Source: Lachnoclostridium sp. (GTDB lineage Bacteria > Bacteroidota > Bacteroidia > Bacteroidales > Muribaculaceae). From it: 49,133 nucleotides of DNA. Below, piece after piece: positions 32,975-40,019 of the stretch. The notes below the pieces were generated by a model, which saw nothing but the letters and a program-made list of their open reading frames with translations, ran no database searches and was not told the origin of the DNA. The stretch is from NCBI GenBank assembly GCA_023667185.1, contig JAMPAP010000001.1, positions 116,096 through 165,228 of the forward strand, given 5' to 3'. Numbering within the stretch: position 1 is the stretch's first letter; the number at the start of each line of letters is the position of its first letter. The translations under genes and the position numbers were made by a program.

Positions 32975-35059
32975 TCAGTGAGAGAGAGCAAGGTTGACCA
33001 CCGTGCCGCGGGGATGGAGAGCTCCGGCCGCCGGTGACTGCGAGGCCACATAGCCTGAGCCTGAGAACTTCACCTCATATCCGGCACGCTCAAGAGCGAC
33101 AACAGCGTCACGTATGCCATAGCCACGCACGTCAGGCACACCGGGAGTCTTACCCTGCGGGTTGCGCAGCTTGTGGCGACCGGCCGGCATATTGAGGTCA
33201 TCCTTGACACCGGCGAAGGGATTGCCTGAGGGGGCGGCAAAGAAGGTGGGGGAGGAGACTGAGGTTACTCCTGCAGTGAAGTCTGTGGAATTGCCGAGCA
33301 TACCGCGCGAGTAGAGCTTCATGGCTATATTCTTCACCACCTGACCTGAAGTGGTGGCCGCGCCCACAAACTTGCGTTTGGGATAGCAGGTCAGCACCAT
33401 GCAGGAGTATTTCGGATTGTCGGCCGGGAAGAAGCCGCAGAAGGCAAGGCGCTTCTTGGATGTATTGTAGCCGCCATTTTCGATCATGTAGCAAGTACCG
33501 GTCTTACCGGCGATGCGTACAAGGTCGTTACGGAGGAATTTTCCGGTGCCATGATCGCCCCACACTACATTTGTCAGCATGGTACGGAGCGTGGCAGCTG
33601 TAGATTCACTGCATGAGCGACCAGTGCCCATATACCCGATCTCCATCACTGAGTCGCGCATGGCGCCGCGAATCTCCTTGACGATACGGGGGCGCACGAA
33701 TACGCCATTGTTGGCTATCGAGTTATATAGGGCGAGAGTGTAGATGGGCGGGATTTCAGTAGCGTAACCGTAGGCCATGCGGGAGAGCGCGATGCGGCCG
33801 CCGCGGTCGTTAGGGATGCTGTCAAAGCGCGGGGTAGTCTCGCCGGCGATACCGGTGTTCATCGGATCAAGGAATCCGAGACTCTTGACGCGGGAGTAGA
33901 AGCCACCCGGATCAGAGTCATACTTGCGGGTGATGATACGAGCCATGCCGATGTTTGACGACTGTTCAAGCACCTCACTGACAGGCACCGACATTGAATG
34001 GTGGGCATCAGTGATGGCGCGGCCTCCGGCGTAAGCCCAGCCGCTGCCGGTGGGGAGCTGTTCGTCAAGATTTGTGACAATACCATCCTCAAGGGCTATC
34101 ATCATCGAGAGCGTCTTGACCACCGAGCCCGGCTCAAAACCCATCACGGCACGGTTGCGGGCCTCGATATATCCCTCACCTAAGGGATTCTGCTCAAGGT
34201 TGGAGATAGCTTTGATGTCGCCCGTAGCCACATCCATCAAGATAGCCACGCCCCAGTCAGCCTGCACGGTGTCGAGGACATTGTTGAGCTCATTTTCCAC
34301 GATATCCTGCATGGCGATATCGATAGTGGTCACTATATCGCAGCCGGGGATGGGGTCGACGTCGGCGCGTGACTTGATTTTCTTCGTAAGGTTGACCATT
34401 CGGCCATATCCGGGGACGCCGTAAAGGAGAGTGTCAAGAGCCTTTTCGAGACCTGAAATACCGTGAATCTCTTTACAGTCATAGGTCTGCCCTACACCAC
34501 CGATGCTTCGGCGGGCCATGTCACCGTAAGGATTATAGCGCTTGAGGTAGCTCTCAGTGCGCAGGCCGTTACGGTTGGCATTGCGGATCTTGAAGAAGGG
34601 GAGGGTGCGGAGACGCTGCACGTCAGTATTTGTAATCTTGGAAATCAAGCGGTAAGCGCGCGGGCGGAGCGAATCAGGCTTCTCAAGGGGCTTGAGAAGA
34701 TGCTCGCGCCACTGCTCGCGATTTTTCTGCGGGAAAAAGACGGCCATACTGTCAGCAATCGTGTCGACGGCTGCACGATATTTCTCGGTGTTGAATTTCT
34801 CAGCCCGGAAGTCGATACGCACGGTATAGAACCGCAGATTCGTGGCGAGCACTGAGCCGTCGGCCGCCAGGATATTACCTCGCTGGGGCATAATGGTGTC
34901 AATGCGCTGGAGTTCAAGGTTAGCCTTGTTGTTCCAGTTGTCAGCATTGATGACCGTGGTATCCACAAGCTTGAATACGATCATCACTGAAAGCAAAAGG
35001 ATGAAAAACACGATCAGGGCGAATCGAAACAGGATATTTGACCGGTTGTCTTTTTTCAT
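32975..35059 (-). CDS. ftsI: Division transpeptidase FtsI (PBP3) with PASTA domain
   Basis: Class B penicillin-binding protein that cross-links septal peptidoglycan with FtsW. The 694-residue protein has a short cytoplasmic N terminus, a single membrane helix (about 9-29), a PBP dimerisation domain (about 55-230, QRGNILAADGSVLATN), and a transpeptidase domain with SVVK near residue 311, SSN near 367 and KTGT near 518. The C-terminal 65 residues are a PASTA module (VPDVRGYGIRDAVVALERAGYEVKFSGSG). The start overlaps the ftsL stop by 4 bases. Length and PASTA tail match Bacteroidetes FtsI. Confidence 0.96.
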   Translation of the reverse strand: MKKDNRSNILFRFALIVFFILLLSVMIVFKLVDTTVINADNWNNKANLELQRIDTIMPQRGNILAADGSVLATNLRFYTVRIDFRAEKFNTEKYRAAVDTIADSMAVFFPQKNREQWREHLLKPLEKPDSLRPRAYRLISKITNTDVQRLRTLPFFKIRNANRNGLRTESYLKRYNPYGDMARRSIGGVGQTYDCKEIHGISGLEKALDTLLYGVPGYGRMVNLTKKIKSRADVDPIPGCDIVTTIDIAMQDIVENELNNVLDTVQADWGVAILMDVATGDIKAISNLEQNPLGEGYIEARNRAVMGFEPGSVVKTLSMMIALEDGIVTNLDEQLPTGSGWAYAGGRAITDAHHSMSVPVSEVLEQSSNIGMARIITRKYDSDPGGFYSRVKSLGFLDPMNTGIAGETTPRFDSIPNDRGGRIALSRMAYGYATEIPPIYTLALYNSIANNGVFVRPRIVKEIRGAMRDSVMEIGYMGTGRSCSESTAATLRTMLTNVVWGDHGTGKFLRNDLVRIAGKTGTCYMIENGGYNTSKKRLAFCGFFPADNPKYSCMVLTCYPKRKFVGAATTSGQVVKNIAMKLYSRGMLGNSTDFTAGVTSVSSPTFFAAPSGNPFAGVKDDLNMPAGRHKLRNPQGKTPGVPDVRGYGIRDAVVALERAGYEVKFSGSGYVASQSPAAGALHPRGTVVNLALSH

Positions 35060-35418
35060 TTCTCGGCAGGGATTTTAAAGGGTGGTTGTGTCTGTACTTT
35101 AAGATTAAGGTTGAGCGAGTCGACCACTTCCTGCATGGCCGTTTCGCGGATGCGCCCCATGAAGCGGCTGCGCTCATGGGCTTTCTCATTCTGGATAATC
35201 TCGAGGCGGCTACGCAGGGCGTCAATCTTCTCGAGGTTAGTAAGGCTCACGTATTTATTTGTGATATAAAGCATAAACACTACGGTGGTGATGAGCACAG
35301 CGAGCCAGTTGCGGGCGAAGAAATCGCTCGAAATCAGCTGGCCGCGAAACAATCGCTCTACAAACGAGCCGCGGCGCTGGGTCTTCTTTTTTGCTTCAGA
35401 ATCTTTCTGTCGTGCCAT
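35056..35418 (-). CDS. ftsL: FtsL-like division protein
   Basis: A 120-residue bitopic protein with a basic cytoplasmic N terminus (KKKTQRR), one membrane helix (about residues 37-56, NWLAVLITTVVFMLYITNKY) and a short heptad-patterned region (about 60-105) predicted as coiled coil. This topology and the position between rsmH and ftsI identify it as the FtsL equivalent, which joins FtsQ and FtsB and activates FtsW-FtsI. FtsL sequences are poorly conserved, so the identification rests on context. The stop overlaps the ftsI start (ATGA). Confidence 0.85.
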   Translation of the reverse strand: MARQKDSEAKKKTQRRGSFVERLFRGQLISSDFFARNWLAVLITTVVFMLYITNKYVSLTNLEKIDALRSRLEIIQNEKAHERSRFMGRIRETAMQEVVDSLNLNLKVQTQPPFKIPAEK

Positions 35419-35433
35419 TATCTGGGTAGTGTT

Positions 35434-36348
35434 TTAGAGTTTTACTGCTATGCGGAGCTTTGCCGAGCGTGAGCGGGGGTTAGCCTCCACCTCCTGCTCG
35501 GAGGGGATGATGGGGCGGGAGGTGAGAAGCTTCATAGGCGCCTGGTTGCGGCCAAAGAAGTCTTTCTCAAGACGTCCCTCGACGTTTCCGGTCTTCATGA
35601 AATTCTTTACCATGCGATCCTCCAGCGAGTGATATGTGATGATAGCCAGGCGCCCACCTTCGCGCAGCAAGCTGCAAGCGCCTTCGAGGAGCTGCCGCAG
35701 TGCGCCCATCTCATCGTTGACTTCGATACGAAGAGCCTGAAACAGCATGGCCATCTCTTTCTTTTCGCGGCGTGGGTCAATATAGGGCTTTACGATTTCA
35801 AGCAGGCGGCCTACGGTGTCAACCGGGGCCTGATTGCGGGCTTCGACGATAGCGCGGGCTATGCGGCGCGACTTTGCCAGCTCGCCGTAGAGGTAGAGCA
35901 CGTCGGCGATGCGCTCTTCGGTGGCATTGTTGAGAAATGCTGACGCAGTGGTGGTGGCACGGCGGTTCATACGCATATCCAGCGGACCGTCAGCGCGGAA
36001 GGAGAATCCGCGGTCAGGGGTGTCAAAGTGGTGAAAAGATACGCCGAGGTCAGCGAGGATGCCATCCACTGCCGTCACTTCATGGTAGCGCATGAAGTTA
36101 GTGATATAGCGGAAATTGGAGTGGACGATGGTGAAGCGGGGGTCGTCCATAGCGTTGGCTACGGCTTCCTCATCCTGATCAAAACCGTAGAGATGTCCGC
36201 CGACTGCGGCATCAAGGTGCTCTACGATGGCACGGGAGTGTCCACCGCCACCATAAGTGACGTCGATATACACTCCATCAGGCTTAATATCAAGGGCTTG
36301 GAGCGCCTCGGGCAGTAATGCGGGAATATGATACGGTAATTGGCTCAC
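35434..36348 (-). CDS. rsmH: 16S rRNA (cytosine(1402)-N(4))-methyltransferase RsmH
   Basis: SAM-dependent enzyme that methylates N4 of C1402 in 16S rRNA; also called MraW and usually the first or second dcw gene. The 304 residues show HIPALLPEAL at the N terminus, the SAM-binding segment YIDVTYGGGGHSRAIVEHL (about 28-46), GILADLGVSFHHFD, the long helical insert, and the C-terminal VKNFMKTG...NPRSRSAKLRIA. The best start is GTG at 36348 (GTG-AGC-CAA), since no in-frame ATG gives the conserved N terminus. A -7 box lies 42 bases upstream. MraZ is not adjacent. Confidence 0.96.
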   Translation of the reverse strand: MSQLPYHIPALLPEALQALDIKPDGVYIDVTYGGGGHSRAIVEHLDAAVGGHLYGFDQDEEAVANAMDDPRFTIVHSNFRYITNFMRYHEVTAVDGILADLGVSFHHFDTPDRGFSFRADGPLDMRMNRRATTTASAFLNNATEERIADVLYLYGELAKSRRIARAIVEARNQAPVDTVGRLLEIVKPYIDPRREKKEMAMLFQALRIEVNDEMGALRQLLEGACSLLREGGRLAIITYHSLEDRMVKNFMKTGNVEGRLEKDFFGRNQAPMKLLTSRPIIPSEQEVEANPRSRSAKLRIAVKL

Positions 36349-36389
36349 GATAGCAGTTTGTATTCGTGCGTAAAGTTACAAATAATTTG

Positions 36390-36397
36390 CAAAATTA
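36390..36397 (-). promoter_or_regulatory. dcw operon promoter -7 box (TAATTTTG, - strand)
   Basis: On the - strand this reads TAATTTTG, a perfect TAnnTTTG, with a predicted leader of about 35 bases to the rsmH GTG. It is the only clear box upstream of the 12-gene cluster and lies between rsmH and the large palindrome. Confidence 0.6.
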
Positions 36398-36455
36398 AAC
36401 AGCTGAACTGCCTCGTTTTTTGTCAAATTTTATTAACAACTAACTACAAGAGGTT

Positions 36456-36692
36456 GTAGCTAAACTAATCTCAGGCGCGGAGCGCCGTCGTTGTCGGAAA
36501 CCCCACGTTTACGTGGGGCTAAAGCCATCTATCTGATAATGAGGCTCGGAGAGCCGATGTTATGGTAACGTCTATTTAATTACCACAACATCGCCTCTCC
36601 GAGGCTCAATTGCTTGAGTGTCAGCCTTTCCCCACATAAATGTGGGGTTTCTGACAACGACGGCGCTCCGCGCCTGAGATTAGTTTTGCTAC
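36456..36692. repeat. 237-bp nested palindrome (REP/BIME-like)
   Basis: The outer arms (36456-36506 and 36642-36692) are 51 bases long and differ at only two positions as inverted copies. Each arm contains its own small hairpin (GGCGC-GGA-GCGCC) and ends in a CCCCAC block that is part of a perfect local hairpin (36501-36518 and 36630-36647). A third, inner pair of 28-base arms (36541-36568 and 36580-36607) matches with three mismatches and carries GGCTC-GGA-GAGCC. A separate hairpin CTACAA/TTGTAG (36444-36459) and a CAACTAA heptamer flank the left side. It lies between the DUF4919 stop and the dcw promoter and could terminate the spoT operon. Confidence 0.8.
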
Positions 36693-36727
36693 ACCGCCTT
36701 TTTTAACAATTTGCGTTTGTAAATTAT

Positions 36728-37450
36728 TCAGTCGCGCTCCTCGAGTTCGTCGGGATGTTTGCGGAAATATTCTTCGAGGAGATTAGCGATGTTGAAGTAG
36801 TAGCCGCCGGCATGTTTGCCGCTTTTGTCAGTGACGGTTATGAAGTCGTAACATGGATCGTAAAACACATGGTCATCAACGATATAACCCATGGTATTGA
36901 GCAATACATACTCATGCTGCGGGTCAATCACATACCAGGCATTTTCCTCATCGCGGCCCGAGCCGGTGGAGAGGATGGCCATCAGCAGATAGTCAAACTT
37001 ATACTGCCATATTTTGGCGAGGTTGGTCTTCCCTTTTTCGTTGAGGGCGGCAATGAGCATATTCATCTGGGCAAGGTCAAAGGGATTATCAGCAAGGGCA
37101 CGCTCGGCATCAGCTATTACGGAGTCGCATACCTGACGGGTGATGTTGATTTTCTCATTGCCACGCACAGCGAAGCGCATCTTCGACTCGCCCGAGCGAT
37201 AAGGGGTATAATCCTCCTGAAACATATAGCCGAGGTAGAGATGGCGGAATTTGTCAATCTTCATCAGCGTATCGTTGCGCTGGAATTCCTCCATCAGTCG
37301 AGGATAATAGTAAGGCGACGTACGGTCGAGAATATCGCGCTTTATCTGCTCCATATCAGGCTTTTCACGCTTGAGCTGGGGAAGAACTTCGGCTGATGAG
37401 GCGCAGTGGAGCGTGATGGCAAGGATTATTGTAAGGATGAGATTTTTCAT
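36728..37450 (-). CDS. DUF4919 family secreted protein
   Basis: A 240-residue protein. The start chosen here (ATG at 37450) gives a proper signal peptide (MKNLILTIILAITLHCASSAE) and a 4-base ATGA overlap with the upstream DUF456 gene; a start at 37528 would add 26 cysteine-rich residues encoded antisense to the signal and is less credible. The mature part matches DUF4919, a Bacteroidetes family of unknown function (PRLMEEFQRNDTLMKIDKFRHLYLGYMFQEDYTPY, CYDFITVTDKSGKHAGGYYFNI). Probably periplasmic. It is the last gene of the operon headed by the RelA/SpoT gene. Confidence 0.85.
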   Translation of the reverse strand: MKNLILTIILAITLHCASSAEVLPQLKREKPDMEQIKRDILDRTSPYYYPRLMEEFQRNDTLMKIDKFRHLYLGYMFQEDYTPYRSGESKMRFAVRGNEKINITRQVCDSVIADAERALADNPFDLAQMNMLIAALNEKGKTNLAKIWQYKFDYLLMAILSTGSGRDEENAWYVIDPQHEYVLLNTMGYIVDDHVFYDPCYDFITVTDKSGKHAGGYYFNIANLLEEYFRKHPDELEERD

Positions 37451-37935
37451 TGTGCTGCAGTTGCGAGTGCGGCAATGACATTTCCGGCAAGACACATAGT
37501 CACAATAGCCGGGAAACACTTTGCGCACAGATAATTAATAGCTTTTCTTGAGGGGAATCCTATCGACTGTCCGGCCGGGGTGCGACACCATGCTATCGAG
37601 CCGAAAACAGCTCCGGCCACCGCCCCGAGTATCAGACCTGCATGGCTGATGCATAACCCGACGAGGGTTCCGGCAAGTGCCGCTCCGGCGATATAGCCTA
37701 CACCATTTGATGCATTGGCTATCGACTTAGGCAGCATAAGGCAGATTACCAGCACGATAACTGCGGCCACAAGCCAGAAGATATATGTCGCCACCGTCAA
37801 CTCGATGTAACCTGAAGCTCCGGCAAGGAGTAGCCCGGCGTAAGCTGCCGGAGCAGCCCACCATGAGGGCAAAAACGCCCCGACAACCGCTACGGCCGTC
37901 AGCAGGCATGCCAATATTATTAAAAACAAGCTCAT
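37447..37935 (-). CDS. DUF456 family membrane protein
   Basis: A 162-residue, very hydrophobic protein with about four membrane helices rich in Gly and Ala (LIILACLLTAVAVVGAFLPSWWAAPAAYAGLLLA; VGYIAGAALAGTLVGLCISHAGLILGAVAGAVFGSI). This Gly-zipper pattern and the PxxxxxxxA...G arrangement match DUF456, an uncharacterised inner-membrane family. It overlaps both neighbours by 4 bases (ATGA), so it is made together with the PgpH-like enzyme and the DUF4919 protein. Confidence 0.85.
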   Translation of the reverse strand: MSLFLIILACLLTAVAVVGAFLPSWWAAPAAYAGLLLAGASGYIELTVATYIFWLVAAVIVLVICLMLPKSIANASNGVGYIAGAALAGTLVGLCISHAGLILGAVAGAVFGSIAWCRTPAGQSIGFPSRKAINYLCAKCFPAIVTMCLAGNVIAALATAAQ

Positions 37936-40016
37936 TTCTGTGGTGTTTCGTTTTCTTTATTAACAACCGGGGCGGGTTCTTGTTTGAGGTCAGGGTAAGA
38001 AATTCGGGTGTGGTACATGGTAAGGAGTCGCTGTACAAACACTTCCTTTATCTCCTGAACGTCGCGGAACGAGATGGGCGAATCGTTGTGCAACCCTTCG
38101 CGAATCTGGGTGCTTATGATATTGTCCACAAGCTTTTTAATCGACTCGGCTGAATAGTCCTTCAGCGAGCGGGAAGCAGCCTCCACTGCATCAGCCATCA
38201 TGAGTATCGAGGTCTCCTTGCTGCGAGGATTCGGGCCGGGGTAACTGAAGGGCGCAGGGTCAACCGTCTCTCCGGGATGAGCATTGCAATAAGTGGTGTA
38301 GAAGTAGCGGGCTGTGCCTTTGCCATGGTGCTCTGCGATAAAGTCGCGGATAATAGCGGGGAGCTTCTCCTTTTCGGCGAGTTTGAGGCCTTCGGTGACA
38401 TGGCCGGTGACGATGCGGGCGCTCTGAAGCGGGTCAAGGGCATCATGGGGATTCACACCATGCTGGTTTTCAGTATAGAAGGCGGGATTTTTAATCTTGC
38501 CGATATCATGATACAGCGCGCCGGCACGCACGAGCTGCACATTGGCGCCGATACGGCGGGCGGCCTCAGCCGAGAGGTTTGACACCTGCATGGAGTGCTG
38601 GAACGTGCCGGGGCACTCTTCGGAGAGCTCGCGCAAAAGCGGGTTGTTGATGTCACTGAGCTCAACCAGCGTCACCCTTGAAGTGAAGCCGAAGAGCCGC
38701 TCAAACACGAATATCAATACATAGCAGAATGATACCAGCACGGAATTTATGGCAAAGAGCCCGAACATTCTCGGGACGATGTTCTGAATCGAACCACTGC
38801 CTACGATCTCCATCGTGGCATACGACAGCGAGTAAGAGAGGAATATCAGGAAGGCGGTCTTGATGAGCTGCGAGCGGCGTGACAGGTCGTTGAGCGAGTC
38901 AATAGCCACCACTCCGGCTACAAACTCCAGGAATATAAACTCGAGCGCAAGCGATGGTATGAGCGCACAGATAAGCACCTCAACCAGAAACATATACAAT
39001 GCCGTTCGCGAGTCCATGAAGATCTCGGCCATGATAGGCAGGATAGTGAACGGCACAAGATAGAGACCGCCGTTGAAGGTGGCGCTCATGACGAAGGCAA
39101 AGAGCGTCAGGGCCGTGATGATGGTCATGACGAAGAGCATCATGCGATCATCAGCAAAATATGCCGGACGGAAGTAGTAGAAGTAGCAGTAGAGCACCAC
39201 CAGCAGAATGGCTACATACAGCCCCTGACCGACGATAGGATAATAGTCGCTGTTGACTGCAGCCTGACTGCGCTCAGCCGTCATCTCCTCGTATGTGGCC
39301 AGAACCGTGGCCAGGCGCGGGGTGACGATGTCGCCCTTGTCAATGATACGCTCTCCCTGCTGGATGACTCCGATGGGGGCCATGGCGCGGCGGTAGGTCT
39401 CGGCAAGGATGCGGGAGGTCATCACGGAGTCAGGCATGATATTGGGATTCAGCAGCTCGGAGAGGTTGATGGCTGAGATGGCGGCATGGACGTGGCGGGA
39501 GCTGAACACCGAGTCGAGCTGTCCGTAGGCCTTCAGCGTCGACAGATAACCCGAAGTCGGCATCGACATCGACACATTATCGTGGATAAACTTCACCGAG
39601 GGGATACGTCCGGCCACGATAGCAGCATACACTTCGTGGGGCACGATACCATTATCGTAGATCTTCTTTATCTCGGCGAGGAGGCGGTTTTTCTCTATCG
39701 GGGTAATACCGGTGGAGTCGACATCCTTCAGTCTATCAGCTATCTCACTGATATACATCTTCTCAGCAGTAAGGTCGCGCTTGAACACCGGCTCAAACGT
39801 CCGGTCGATGCTATCCTTGACGTTACGTGCCGACACAGAGTCAAGATTCACCGGGATGTCAAAGGGCGCCGTGAGCAGTCCGTAGCTCCAGGGGCGATTT
39901 TCCTCGTAGGTATAGTGATTCTGGCTTGAGCGCGGCATGAAGTAAACAATCGCCGCCATCGCCACGATGAAATAGATGGCACGTAGCCACAAAGATCGTT
40001 TCGTAATAGTCTTCAT
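37932..40016 (-). CDS. 7TM-HD (PgpH-like) c-di-AMP phosphodiesterase
   Basis: A 694-residue membrane protein with the architecture of PgpH. It has an N-terminal membrane helix (about 10-26), a large extracytoplasmic 7TMR-HDED domain (about 30-275), seven clustered membrane helices (about 280-465), then a cytoplasmic HD domain. That domain shows ECPGTFQHSMQVSNLSAEAARRIGA, GALYHDIGKIKNP (HD metal pair) and IRDFIAEHHGKGTARYFY. In Listeria and relatives PgpH hydrolyses c-di-AMP to pApA; the same activity is inferred here. It starts 3 bases after the RelA/SpoT gene and overlaps DUF456 by 4 bases. Confidence 0.92.
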   Translation of the reverse strand: MKTITKRSLWLRAIYFIVAMAAIVYFMPRSSQNHYTYEENRPWSYGLLTAPFDIPVNLDSVSARNVKDSIDRTFEPVFKRDLTAEKMYISEIADRLKDVDSTGITPIEKNRLLAEIKKIYDNGIVPHEVYAAIVAGRIPSVKFIHDNVSMSMPTSGYLSTLKAYGQLDSVFSSRHVHAAISAINLSELLNPNIMPDSVMTSRILAETYRRAMAPIGVIQQGERIIDKGDIVTPRLATVLATYEEMTAERSQAAVNSDYYPIVGQGLYVAILLVVLYCYFYYFRPAYFADDRMMLFVMTIITALTLFAFVMSATFNGGLYLVPFTILPIMAEIFMDSRTALYMFLVEVLICALIPSLALEFIFLEFVAGVVAIDSLNDLSRRSQLIKTAFLIFLSYSLSYATMEIVGSGSIQNIVPRMFGLFAINSVLVSFCYVLIFVFERLFGFTSRVTLVELSDINNPLLRELSEECPGTFQHSMQVSNLSAEAARRIGANVQLVRAGALYHDIGKIKNPAFYTENQHGVNPHDALDPLQSARIVTGHVTEGLKLAEKEKLPAIIRDFIAEHHGKGTARYFYTTYCNAHPGETVDPAPFSYPGPNPRSKETSILMMADAVEAASRSLKDYSAESIKKLVDNIISTQIREGLHNDSPISFRDVQEIKEVFVQRLLTMYHTRISYPDLKQEPAPVVNKENETPQK

Positions 40017-40019
40017 CTC

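Noticed and set aside
37451-37528. Upstream start for the DUF4919 gene adding 26 residues
   Set aside because: The extension is Cys/Arg-rich, precedes an otherwise ideal signal peptide, and the internal ATG makes the usual ATGA overlap with the previous gene.
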